Part shown: piece after piece, positions 8,554 through 16,343 of the stretch
How positions within the stretch are numbered: position 1 is the stretch's first letter
Layout: each line of letters begins with the position of its first letter
NCBI GenBank assembly: GCA_942492375.1
Contig: CALOEL010000005.1
Span: 124,001-188,000, forward strand
DNA: 64,000 nucleotides
Source of the DNA: JAHEAO01 sp942492375
GTDB taxonomy: Bacteria > Pseudomonadota > Alphaproteobacteria > Rhodobacterales > Rhodobacteraceae
Direction: 5' to 3'
The notes under the pieces: generated by a model
Database searches by the model: none
The model's input: only the letters and a program-made list of their open reading frames with translations
Told to the model about the DNA's origin: nothing
Program-made: the position numbers and the translations under genes

Positions 8554-10580
8554 GCGACGAACTGGAAGACCTGAAAGCGGCGATGAAGGCCGCGATGCCC
8601 GAGCCCGACAGGGACCGGAAGGCCGCCAATCTGCGGCTGGCGCAGGAAAATTTCGACCGGCTCCAAGGATCGGCAGGCGCGGCGCGTCCTAACCCTGATC
8701 GCCGCCCGATGGTCGGGTGGCTTCTGTCAGGAGCAAAAGCCATGATCCATGCCCTTTCCACCCGCGGCGGCCTTGTTGCCACCACCGCCCTTGTCGCCAT
8801 CGGCCTTGTCGTGATCTCGCCGCAGGGGCGAAGCTTGCTGGTGCCGCCCGATCTGGTTCCGTCGACGAGCGAGTTGGGCGAGAGCCGCACGGACGGCAGA
8901 TTGCGGCGGCAGCAGCCCGCAGAGCCGGCTGCTGATCGCGCCCTGACCGAGGCGGATACCGCCGACGCCCCGCCGCTGACCCGCGGCGAAACCGTCGAGG
9001 AGGAATTCGCGGATCAGCCGGTCGCCCCGGCGATGGAGGCGGCGCCGATGGAGCAGTCGAAATCGACATCGCCAAGTCAGTCGTCAGGGCCGATATTCAT
9101 CGACGGCGACTTTGGCACTCTGACCCTTTCGGACAGCGACTGGGAAGCTCCGGGCGTCTTCTTCGAAGTGCCCGAAAGCAACACCGAAGCCTTCGCGAAT
9201 GCCGAACAGAACCCTCTGAAGATCACCACCGCCGAGCCCGTCTCGACCTTCTCGATCGACGTGGATACGGCCTCTTATTCGGCCGTCCGGTCCTCGTTGT
9301 CGAGTGGCATGTTGCCGCCGCCCGAAGCGGTGCGGGTTGAGGAGATGATCAACTATTTCCCCTATGACTACCCCGCGCCCGAGACCGGCGAGGCCCCGTT
9401 CAGGCCGACCGTCACGACTCTGGAAAGCCCCTGGAACTCCGATACCCGGCTGGTCCATATCGCGCTGCAGGGGCAGTTGCCCGCGCTTCAGGATCGCCCG
9501 CCGCTGAACCTTGTTTTCCTCATCGACACGTCGGGCTCGATGCAGGATGCCGACAAGCTGCCCCTGCTGCAGCAGTCTTTCCGGCTGATGCTGGGCCAGC
9601 TGCGCCCCGAGGATCAGGTGGCGATCGTCACCTATGCGGGCAGCGCCGGACAGGTTCTGGAGCCCACGCCGGCGGGCGAACGGGCGACGATCCTCGCCGC
9701 TTTGGACCAGCTGTTGGCGGGCGGCTCGACGGCCGGGCAGCAGGGGCTGCAGCAGGCCTATGCTGTCGCCGAAGGCATGGCCGGGGAGGGCGAGGTAACG
9801 CGGGTCATTCTGGCCACGGATGGCGATTTCAATGTCGGACTGTCCGATCCCGAGGCGCTGAAGGAGTTCATCGCGAAGAAGCGAGACTCCGGCACCTACC
9901 TGTCGGTGCTGGGCTTCGGGCGGGGCAATCTCGACGACGCCACGATGCAGGCGCTGGCGCAGAACGGCAATGGGCAGGCGGCCTATATCGACACGCTGAA
10001 CGAGGCGCAGAAGGTGCTGGTGGACCAGTTGACCGGGGCGCTGTTCCCGATCGCGGGCGACGTGAAGGTGCAGGTCGAGTTCAACCCCGCCACGGTCGCC
10101 GAATACCGGCTGATCGGCTACGAGACGCGGGCGCTGAACCGCGAGGATTTCAACAACGACAAGGTCGATGCCGGAGAGATCGGCGCGGGCCATTCGGTGA
10201 CGGCGATCTACGAGGTGACGCCGGTCGGCAGTCCGGCGGTGCTGAACGATCCTCTGCGGTATTCGGCAGAGCCGGCGCTGGCGGGCGATGCCGGTGAACT
10301 GGGCTTTCTGCGGCTGCGTTACAAGGAGCCGGGCGAGGATGTCAGCCAACTGATCGAGACGCCGATCCTGCCGGATACCGGCGCAGCGACCGAGGATGTC
10401 CGGTTCTCGGCTGCGATGGCGGGGTTCGGGCAGCTGCTGCGCGGCTCTGACTACCTTGGCGGCTGGTCGTGGGGCGATGCGATAGCACTGGCGACCGGCG
10501 CGCGGGGCGAGGATGCGTTCGGCTACCGGGCCGAGGCGATCGGGCTGATGCGGCTGGCAGAAAGCCTGTCGGCGCGGTGA
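8550..10580 (+). CDS. Membrane VWA protein (YfbK-like) coupled to ECF sigma factor
   Basis: A 676-aa protein. A short cytoplasmic N-terminus (about 1-65, MSDELEDLKAAMKAAMPEPD) precedes one transmembrane segment (about 70-90) and a Pro/Glu-rich linker. Then come a VWF_N-like region (FSIDVDTASYSAVRSSL, VEEMINYFPYDY), a VWA domain with an intact MIDAS DTSGSM near residue 326, and a DUF3520-like C-terminus. This is the arrangement of E. coli YfbK. The N-terminal cytoplasmic helix plus single TM resembles a minimal anti-sigma module, suggesting, by inference only, that the protein senses something outside the membrane and restrains the ECF factor. The start overlaps the sigma stop by 4 nt. Confidence 0.88.
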   Translation: MSDELEDLKAAMKAAMPEPDRDRKAANLRLAQENFDRLQGSAGAARPNPDRRPMVGWLLSGAKAMIHALSTRGGLVATTALVAIGLVVISPQGRSLLVPPDLVPSTSELGESRTDGRLRRQQPAEPAADRALTEADTADAPPLTRGETVEEEFADQPVAPAMEAAPMEQSKSTSPSQSSGPIFIDGDFGTLTLSDSDWEAPGVFFEVPESNTEAFANAEQNPLKITTAEPVSTFSIDVDTASYSAVRSSLSSGMLPPPEAVRVEEMINYFPYDYPAPETGEAPFRPTVTTLESPWNSDTRLVHIALQGQLPALQDRPPLNLVFLIDTSGSMQDADKLPLLQQSFRLMLGQLRPEDQVAIVTYAGSAGQVLEPTPAGERATILAALDQLLAGGSTAGQQGLQQAYAVAEGMAGEGEVTRVILATDGDFNVGLSDPEALKEFIAKKRDSGTYLSVLGFGRGNLDDATMQALAQNGNGQAAYIDTLNEAQKVLVDQLTGALFPIAGDVKVQVEFNPATVAEYRLIGYETRALNREDFNNDKVDAGEIGAGHSVTAIYEVTPVGSPAVLNDPLRYSAEPALAGDAGELGFLRLRYKEPGEDVSQLIETPILPDTGAATEDVRFSAAMAGFGQLLRGSDYLGGWSWGDAIALATGARGEDAFGYRAEAIGLMRLAESLSAR

Positions 10581-10586
10581 TGCGGC

Positions 10587-10612
10587 GCGGCCCGGCCTTC
10601 GGATCGGGCCGC
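10587..10612 (+). terminator. Stem-loop after VWA gene
   Basis: GCGGCCCG (10587-10594) pairs with CGGGCCGC (10605-10612), and a further CC-TTC-GG pairing lies inside the loop. It starts 7 nt after the stop codon. There is no T-tract, so it may be a weak or Rho-assisted terminator. Confidence 0.5.
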
Positions 10613-10679
10613 CGCCGGTACGCAACCGCACCATCTTGCCAGTATCAATGCCGGCCAGCTTCTATATAGTCGTTGCCAT

Positions 10680-10705
10680 CGGTTCCCGTTTCCCAGGGTC
10701 GGAAC
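10680..10705. repeat. Inverted repeat GGTTCC...GGAACC in front of Crp-like gene
   Basis: 6-bp arms with an internal CCC-A-GGG pairing lie about 50-75 bp before the Crp-family start codon. TATATA at about 10664 just upstream is a possible -10. The repeat could be an operator for autoregulation or a leader hairpin; the sequence alone does not decide. Confidence 0.4.
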
Positions 10706-10756
10706 CGGCTAGGAGACTTCTGCACGTGCGCTCTTGCCCCGAACAAGAGAGCCGCG

Positions 10757-11494
10757 ATGCTGAGAACCCTTTCGCTTTCGTCTGGTCGGAACAATCTTCT
10801 CGAAACCCTTTCGGATGATGACCGCGCGCTGCTGGCACCTGACCTGCACGAGACAGAGCTGTCGAAAGGCATGGTGCTGGAGCGCCCCGACCAGCCGATC
10901 CCGAAAGTCTGCTTTCCGCTGTCCGGCGTCGGCTCTATCATGGCCATCGGCGCCAAGGGCCGGCGGGTCGAATCCGGGCTGTTCGGCAGCGACGGCATGT
11001 CCGGTGGCACCATCGTGGTGGAATCCGACCTGTCGCCGCATGAGACCCTGATGCAGGTCGGGGGACGCGGGATGTGCCTGTCGAGCGATGCGCTGCGGAC
11101 CGCGATGGAGCAGAGCCCAAGCCTGCGGCGGCATCTGCTGCGATTTATCCATGTGCTGTCGGTCCAGATCGCGCAGACCGCATTATGCAACGCCCAGGCG
11201 AAGCTGGAAGAGCGGCTGGCGCGATGGCTGTTGATGTGCCATGACCGGATCAAGGGCGACGAGCTGATGCTGACCCATGAATACCTGGCGATCATGCTGG
11301 GGGTGCGCCGCGCGGGCGTCACCGTCGGCATCCACATGCTGGAAGGCAAGGGCCTGATCCGCGGTCAGCGTGGTTGCGTCGTGGTTCTGGACCGCGAGGG
11401 GCTGGTCAAGGAGGCAAAGCACTCTTACGGCGTGCCAGAGCGCGAATATGTCCGTCTGATCGGTTCTGCGGAAGACAGGCCGACGGATCACTGA
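10757..11494 (+). CDS. Crp/Fnr-family transcriptional regulator
   Basis: A 245-aa protein with a cNMP-binding-like beta roll (about residues 20-140) and a Crp-type winged helix (about 150-225). The recognition helix region is HEYLAIMLGVRRAGVTVGIHMLE. The cAMP phosphate-binding cassette is not recognisable and there is no Fnr-type N-terminal cysteine cluster, so the ligand is unknown. The start is the ATG at 10757 (MLRTLSLSSG), preceded by AAGAGAG; a longer frame upstream lacks support. It is convergent with the histidine kinase gene. Confidence 0.88.
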   Translation: MLRTLSLSSGRNNLLETLSDDDRALLAPDLHETELSKGMVLERPDQPIPKVCFPLSGVGSIMAIGAKGRRVESGLFGSDGMSGGTIVVESDLSPHETLMQVGGRGMCLSSDALRTAMEQSPSLRRHLLRFIHVLSVQIAQTALCNAQAKLEERLARWLLMCHDRIKGDELMLTHEYLAIMLGVRRAGVTVGIHMLEGKGLIRGQRGCVVVLDREGLVKEAKHSYGVPEREYVRLIGSAEDRPTDH

Positions 11495-11506
11495 ACCGGC
11501 GGGCGG

Positions 11507-12217
11507 TCAGTTTCCCTTCATCGGGACGGACATGGTGAAAACCGCACCGCCGCGGTTCGCCGCACGCAGCGAGCCGCCGAACTGGTCGAGGATCGAGCGC
11601 ACGACACTCAGCCCGAGCCCCGTTGTCGTGTCCGCATCGAACGTCTGCGGCAGGCCGATGCCGCGATCCGCGACCATCACCTGAAGGTTGCCTTCACGAT
11701 CGGTTTCGCAGCCGATCAGCACCACGCCTCCGCGCTTGCCTTCATAGCCGTGTTTCAGGGCATTCAGGACCAGTTCGTTGATCGCGATGACAAGCTGGGC
11801 GGCCAGCGCGCCGCGAACCTTGACCCTTTCCGCCTTGATGATGCAATCGAGCCCGTAGCTTTCGGAAATCTCTTCCTGGAATTCGTTCAGGAAGGCGGAC
11901 AGGTCGACGGTCGTGTCGACACCGTTCTTGTAGAGATGCCGGTGGAGCTGGGCGATCGAGAGGATACGGGATTCCGCATGGCTCAGGATGTCGGCCAGCG
12001 CGGAATCGGACAAGGTGCGCCGTTGTGATTTCAGCAGCAAGGACAACAGTTGAAGGCTGTTGGCGATCCGGTGATTGGACTCGCTGAAGGCGCGTTGGTA
12101 GTTTTCGACTTCGAGCCGCAGCCGGGCGATTTCCTGCTGCATTTCCCGGACCGAGGTAGCGTCCGGAATATCTTGCGGCCATGGCATAAAACGGTCGGAA
12201 TGCGCTGTTTCTCCCAT
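11507..12217 (-). CDS. Soluble HisKA_2-type sensor histidine kinase
   Basis: A 236-aa cytoplasmic kinase with a short N-terminal coiled coil and no PAS, GAF or membrane domain. The phospho-acceptor His is in ESNHRIANSLQLLSLLL (about residue 49), typical of HisKA_2/HWE-related kinases. HATPase motifs follow: INELVLNALKHGYEG (N box), VADRGIGLP (G1) and TTGLGLSVVRSILDQFGG (G2). No response regulator lies nearby, so its partner is encoded elsewhere. Such kinases often feed PhyR or LovR-type regulators, but nothing in this window shows that. Confidence 0.9.
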   Translation of the reverse strand: MGETAHSDRFMPWPQDIPDATSVREMQQEIARLRLEVENYQRAFSESNHRIANSLQLLSLLLKSQRRTLSDSALADILSHAESRILSIAQLHRHLYKNGVDTTVDLSAFLNEFQEEISESYGLDCIIKAERVKVRGALAAQLVIAINELVLNALKHGYEGKRGGVVLIGCETDREGNLQVMVADRGIGLPQTFDADTTTGLGLSVVRSILDQFGGSLRAANRGGAVFTMSVPMKGN

Positions 12218-12517
12218 GATAGGACAGTACTCCCTGCGTCATCTTGGCAACACAACTTAGAACGTACGCATCCGCACCATGTTCAACTCGGGTCGGAGCA
12301 TTTTCGGCGGGACTCCGCCGATATGAGCCCCCGATATTGTGACGCGTCTCTGGGCCACAGCCATATCTGCTGACCGACACAACGCGTAGTGATCACTGGT
12401 CTATCCACAACTATGGCACTTTCAAGGTGGAATGCGCAGTTCAGCGACGAATCGTTTTCATTTCAGAAACTTAAGCGGGGCGCATGTCGCCATGCGCCCC
12501 TGGCCTCGATTTTTGGC
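12218..12517. other. 300-bp intergenic stretch between hsp20 and the histidine kinase gene
   Basis: This gap holds the hsp20 terminator (12477-12500) and, toward the kinase start, sequence that should contain its promoter. I find no ORF with coding character and no clear sigma-70 hexamers. A TGAAC-N16-CGTT arrangement resembling an EcfG promoter is present on the minus strand but deviates from GGAAC. Confidence 0.5.
12477..12500 (-). terminator. hsp20 terminator hairpin
   Basis: A perfect 10-bp stem GGGGCGCATG / CATGCGCCCC with a 4-nt loop lies 18 nt beyond the hsp20 stop. On the minus strand it is followed by GCTTAAGTTT, a weak T-rich tail. Confidence 0.75.
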
Positions 12518-13024
12518 TCAGGCCGACTTTTTCCCGGCCTTCTTCGCGTCGGCCTTTGTCTCGTCGGCTTGCTTCTCGACCGCCTTCACATCGACGGTGT
12601 CGCCGTTGGTGATCTCGATCCGGCGCGGCTTCAGCGCCTCGGGGACTTCGCGGGCGAGGTCGATGTTCAGCATGCCGTCGACATGGGTCGCGCCGGTCAC
12701 GCGGACATGGTCGGCCAGATGGAAGCGACGCTCGAAGGCGCGGGTCGCGATGCCGCGATGCAGATAGGTGCGGTCACCATCCTCTGCGGCTTTCCTGGCA
12801 GCGACGATCAGGGCGTTTTCGCGGAGTTCGACATTCAGCTCGTCTTCCGAAAAACCGGCCACGGCGATCGAGATGCGCCAGGCGTCATCGGCGGTTTTCT
12901 CGATGTTGTAGGGCGGATAGGTGGGCTGGGCGACGTCGTTCGTCAAAACCCGGTCCATCAGGTCGGCGATCTGGTCGAAGCCGACGGTTGCGCGGTAAAG
13001 CGGTGCAAGATCAAAGGTTCGCAT
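12518..13024 (-). CDS. Small heat-shock protein, Hsp20/IbpA family
   Basis: A 168-aa ATP-independent holdase. The N-terminal arm (LYRATVGFDQIADLMDRVL) and YPPYNIEK are typical of class A IbpA-like proteins of alphaproteobacteria. The alpha-crystallin domain spans about residues 40-135, with AFERRFHLADHVRV and MLNIDLAREVPEALKPRRIEI. The C-terminus is an unusual Lys/Ala/Asp-rich tail (about 145-168). The IxI-type anchoring motif may be RRIEI. The start has GGAGGA 6 nt upstream, inside a ROSE-like hairpin, and an RpoH-like promoter lies upstream. Confidence 0.94.
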   Translation of the reverse strand: MRTFDLAPLYRATVGFDQIADLMDRVLTNDVAQPTYPPYNIEKTADDAWRISIAVAGFSEDELNVELRENALIVAARKAAEDGDRTYLHRGIATRAFERRFHLADHVRVTGATHVDGMLNIDLAREVPEALKPRRIEITNGDTVDVKAVEKQADETKADAKKAGKKSA

Positions 13025-13110
13025 GGGTCATCCTCCAATGAGCGATAACGATGTTATGCCTTCCCGGATCGGGGACAGGCGTGGATACGGACCCTGTTTC
13101 AGGCGCCCGT
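13025..13110 (-). ncRNA. ROSE-like RNA thermometer in hsp20 5' UTR
   Basis: On the minus strand UCGCU (13045-13041) is followed by a 4-nt loop and GGAGGA (13036-13031), the hsp20 Shine-Dalgarno. The pairing UCGCUC with GAGGAU leaves a G opposite a G. This is the hallmark UYGCU/anti-SD arrangement of ROSE elements that control hsp20 genes in rhizobia. An upstream ATAAC-ATC-GTTAT hairpin precedes it. Temperature control of translation is inferred from this match; upstream stems were not folded by computation. Confidence 0.6.
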
Positions 13111-13117
13111 GAAAGGA

Positions 13118-13146
13118 ATCTAGGAAACGGAAATCGGCCTTTCAAG
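13118..13146 (-). promoter_or_regulatory. RpoH-type heat-shock promoter of hsp20
   Basis: CTTGAA (13146-13141), a 17-bp spacer and CTAGAT (13123-13118) match the alphaproteobacterial sigma-32 pattern CTTGAA-N17-CyTATnT. The transcript would start near 13110 and carry a UTR of about 85 nt containing the ROSE-like element. Confidence 0.6.
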
Positions 13147-13255
13147 CCCCCGTGGCGCGCGTCTAGTCGACGGTCTCGACGGGGCGGAAACGGCCAGTGC
13201 CAGGAACGTGCATAGGGTCAAGATAATCCGACGGGGCATCCGGTTATGATGCGCT

Positions 13256-14101
13256 TCAGGGCTTCACGAATCTAGCCCCGCTGACCGTCCGCGCACCGCC
13301 CACGCCGATCCGCCGCGCCGCCGTTACCCCCTGGGGATAGACCCCGCGCCCGCTTTGCAGCGCGGATATGAGGTCGGCCAAGGGCGCTTCGACATCCATC
13401 GCAAAGGACGTGTCGCGGCCTTCGATCTCGCCAATGGCCGAAATGACGCCGATGATCCTCGGCCGGTCTTCCCGCATGGCAAAGACGGGCGAACCCGAGG
13501 ATCCGGGCACCGCATCGCAGGTCAGGGCCAGCACGCCGCCGCGCCGGTCGAGAACGGTGCAGCTTCGCTGCCGCGAGGGCGCGTCGTTTCGTCCCCTGCC
13601 ATAGGACACGACGCTGACCTGCAAGCCCAACGCGGCCGCGCGATCGGTCCGGAACGGATCGGCATGGGTGGACAGGATCGGGTCGCTCAGCTGCAACAGC
13701 GCAAGGTCGTTGCGGATCTGGCGCGTGGTCAGCATCTCCCCCTCCTCGCCGTCATAGGCGGGATGCACGACCGCGCGCACGCCGAACCGGCTGGCGATGC
13801 TCTTGCCGGCGCGCCAGCCGGCACGGAACTCGATCTTGCGGGGATCCATGCGCTTGCCGGTGCGAGAGTCGAACAGGCAATGCGCCGCGGTTAGCACCAG
13901 ATCCGGCCGGATCATCGTGCCGGTGCAGCTGGCGCGGTTCTCGATATTCAGGAAACCGACACCCTCCCATCCGCGGTTGCGGCCCCAGGTGTCGAGCTTC
14001 TCAAGCCGGCTGTCCTGGGCAAGAGTCGGCAAGGCCGTCACCGCGGTCGCTGCGACAAGGGCGAGCCGCGCAAGGAAGGAATGAAACCGTTGCATGTTCA
14101 T
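13256..14101 (-). CDS. Secreted trypsin-like serine protease (second of tandem pair)
   Basis: A 281-aa protein with a signal peptide (hydrophobic LARLALVAATAVTALPTLAQ, cleavage near residue 29). The chymotrypsin-fold catalytic triad is complete: His in VLTAAHCLFD, Asp in IRNDLALLQL and Ser in PGSSGSPVFA. The expected substrate is periplasmic or extracellular protein. It overlaps the upstream paralogue by 4 nt (ATGA), so the two are coupled and probably arose by duplication. Confidence 0.92.
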   Translation of the reverse strand: MNMQRFHSFLARLALVAATAVTALPTLAQDSRLEKLDTWGRNRGWEGVGFLNIENRASCTGTMIRPDLVLTAAHCLFDSRTGKRMDPRKIEFRAGWRAGKSIASRFGVRAVVHPAYDGEEGEMLTTRQIRNDLALLQLSDPILSTHADPFRTDRAAALGLQVSVVSYGRGRNDAPSRQRSCTVLDRRGGVLALTCDAVPGSSGSPVFAMREDRPRIIGVISAIGEIEGRDTSFAMDVEAPLADLISALQSGRGVYPQGVTAARRIGVGGARTVSGARFVKP

Positions 14102-14919
14102 GGCCGCAGGAACTTCGCGCCGGTGCGGTCGCGCACGCCTTCGGGACGCAGCACCCTGACCGGCGGCGGCGCGGCCGACAGCACGGCCTCTTCGGCGGCC
14201 ATCATGGCGCGCAGGTCGTAAAGCGGCTGTTCGAGGCTCGTGCCCATCGACACCCGGCGACCGTTGATGTCGCCCTTGGCCGAGATGATCGAGACGATCC
14301 GCGCGACGCCATCCTCGCCCATCGAGAAGATCGGCGACCCCGAGGACCCGAAATCCGCCTCGCAGGACAGGATCAGCGTCCCGGAGCGGCGCGCCAGAAC
14401 GTGACAGAGTTCCTGCAAGGAAGGGCTTTCGGCGCGATCATGGGCATAGGACACGACGCCGACCTCGGCGCCTTTCCGGGGTCGGGCATCGGTGGAAAAA
14501 GGCGTGATCCGCACGCTTTCGACCGGTTGGTCGAGTTGCAGCAGCGCCAGGTCGAAGGCGATCCTGATGCCGCGATCCATCACCGCATATCCGAACTGGG
14601 GATGGGGGATTGCCCGTCGCACGCCGCGATAGGCACCGGCCCGTCCATTGCGCCAGTCGGCGCGAAACTCGATCTCGGAGGGTTCGAAGCGCCGGCCGGT
14701 TTCGCCATCGAACATGCAATGCGCGGCGGTCAGCACCAGATCGGGCGCGATCAGCGCGCCGGTGCAGAAGGCGCGCCCGCCGAAATCCAGCCGGCCAACC
14801 GCTTCCCAGCCACGGCTCGCCTCGCCGGTGCGCAATTGGCGCAGCGGCGCGTCGTCATCAGGCAGGGCCGGCCCCGCGAGACCGGTAAGCAGGGTCAGAA
14901 AAAGCAGTGCAAGTCGCAT
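14098..14919 (-). CDS. Secreted trypsin-like serine protease (first of tandem pair)
   Basis: A 273-aa paralogue of the next gene. A signal peptide (MRLALLFLTLLTGLAGPALP) precedes the protease domain with His in VLTAAHCMFD, Asp in IAFDLALLQL and Ser in FGSSGSPIFS. Both proteins also share the RGWEAVG/RGWEGVG N-terminal motif and a C-terminal GAKFLRP/GARFVKP ending. Only 26 bp separate it from the glcF stop on the same strand, so read-through from glcDEF is possible. Confidence 0.92.
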   Translation of the reverse strand: MRLALLFLTLLTGLAGPALPDDDAPLRQLRTGEASRGWEAVGRLDFGGRAFCTGALIAPDLVLTAAHCMFDGETGRRFEPSEIEFRADWRNGRAGAYRGVRRAIPHPQFGYAVMDRGIRIAFDLALLQLDQPVESVRITPFSTDARPRKGAEVGVVSYAHDRAESPSLQELCHVLARRSGTLILSCEADFGSSGSPIFSMGEDGVARIVSIISAKGDINGRRVSMGTSLEQPLYDLRAMMAAEEAVLSAAPPPVRVLRPEGVRDRTGAKFLRP

Positions 14920-14945
14920 GAACCATCCCGTTTGCTGACGGAATG

Positions 14946-16343
14946 CTAATCGGCGGTTTTGGCAAGATTATGGCCGACCTGCTGCAACGCGGACGGTTTC
15001 GGCCCGCCCGTCGCCCAGTCGAGCAGCTCGACAGTATGCACGACCGGCACATCGGTGCCCGATCCGATCTGCATCATGCAGCCGATATTGCCCGCCGCGA
15101 TGACCTGCGGCTGTTTCGCCTCGAGCGTCCGGACCTTGCGGGCCTTCAGCTGCGCCGAAATCTCCGGCTGCATCAGATTGTAGGTGCCCGCCGACCCGCA
15201 GCAGAGATGGCTGTCGGCAGGCTCCAGCACCTCGAAGCCGGCCTGTTTCAGAAGCGCCTTCGGTTCCGCCCGGATCTGCTGGCCGTGCTGCAGCGAACAG
15301 GCGGCGTGATAGGCCACGCGGAGCCCCGCCCCCGGCCAGCCATCGCCTTCGCCGCGATCCTCCGGCGCGGCATCGGTGCCCGCGACCGCGCGCCGCGCGG
15401 GGTTTGGATCGGCGGGCTGCGCGGGGTCCATCAGCCGGGCCAGCAGCTCGGTCACGTCGGCGGCAAGGCGGCTGACCTCGGCCGCTTCTTCGGCCAGCGG
15501 ACCGTTGCGCAGCATATGGCCGTAATCCTTCACCGTGGTGCCGCAACCGCTGGTGTTGATGACGATCGCATCCAGCCCCTCTCCCTTCGCCTCGGCGATC
15601 CAGGCGCGGATGTTGCGCGCGGCGGCGGCATGGCTTTCCTCCTCGCGGCCCATATGATGCACCAGCGCGCCGCAGCAGCCCATGCCCCGCGCGATCACCA
15701 CCTCGCAGCCCAGCCGCCGCAACAGCCGGATCGTGGCGTCGTTGATGTCGGTGTTCAGCGCCCTCTGCGCGCAACCGGTCATCAGCGCCACCCGCATCCG
15801 TTTCGGCGCCTCGGGCGCAAAATTTTGCGGATCGTCGTTGCGGCTGACCGGCGGGATGGTCTTCGGCGCCATTTCCAGCATCGCCCGCAGCCGTGGGTCG
15901 GGCACGAACCTCGCGAAGGGCCTTCCCAGCTTCGCCCCCAGAAGCGCCAGCCGGAACCGCCCCGGATAGGGCAGGATCCGCGCCAACGTCCAGCGCAGAA
16001 AACGCTCCATCGGGGGGCGTTTGTAGGTCTTCTCGATATGCGCGCGGGCATGGTCGACCAGATGCATGTAATGCACGCCCGAAGGACACGTCGTCATGCA
16101 GGCCAGGCAGGAAAGACACCGGTCGATATGCTTGACCGTCTTCGCATCGGCGGGCCGATCGTTTTCCAGCATGTCCTTGATCAGGTAGATCCGGCCGCGC
16201 GGGCTGTCCAGCTCGTCCCCCAGCACTTGGTAGGTCGGGCAGGTCGCGGTGCAGAAGCCGCAATGCACGCAGGAGCGCAGGATCTCGTTCGAGCGCTGGA
16301 TCGCCGGGTCCTTCAGCTGTTCGGCGGTGAATTCGGTCTTCAT
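14946..16343 (-). CDS. glcF: Glycolate oxidase iron-sulfur subunit GlcF
   Basis: A 465-aa subunit that carries electrons from the flavoprotein subunits of glycolate dehydrogenase. It has two ferredoxin-type clusters: CVHCGFCTATCP (about residues 25-36) and CLSCLACMTTCP (about 76-87). Two CCG domains follow, with GCCGALVHH and LCCGSAGTYN. A Pro/Asp/Gly-rich insertion around residues 310-335 (PADPNPARRAVAG...) separates parts of the second half and is longer than I expect for the family. It overlaps glcE by 4 nt. Confidence 0.93.
   Translation of the reverse strand: MKTEFTAEQLKDPAIQRSNEILRSCVHCGFCTATCPTYQVLGDELDSPRGRIYLIKDMLENDRPADAKTVKHIDRCLSCLACMTTCPSGVHYMHLVDHARAHIEKTYKRPPMERFLRWTLARILPYPGRFRLALLGAKLGRPFARFVPDPRLRAMLEMAPKTIPPVSRNDDPQNFAPEAPKRMRVALMTGCAQRALNTDINDATIRLLRRLGCEVVIARGMGCCGALVHHMGREEESHAAAARNIRAWIAEAKGEGLDAIVINTSGCGTTVKDYGHMLRNGPLAEEAAEVSRLAADVTELLARLMDPAQPADPNPARRAVAGTDAAPEDRGEGDGWPGAGLRVAYHAACSLQHGQQIRAEPKALLKQAGFEVLEPADSHLCCGSAGTYNLMQPEISAQLKARKVRTLEAKQPQVIAAGNIGCMMQIGSGTDVPVVHTVELLDWATGGPKPSALQQVGHNLAKTAD

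Noticed and set aside
8900..9080. Possible Pro/Glu/Ala-rich repeat in the VWA protein linker
   Set aside because: Low-complexity but without a repeating unit; consistent with an extracytoplasmic linker.
12260..12300. EcfG-type general stress promoter before the histidine kinase
   Set aside because: The TGAAC-N16-CGTT match differs from GGAAC at the first base, and many Rhodobacterales lack the PhyR/EcfG system.
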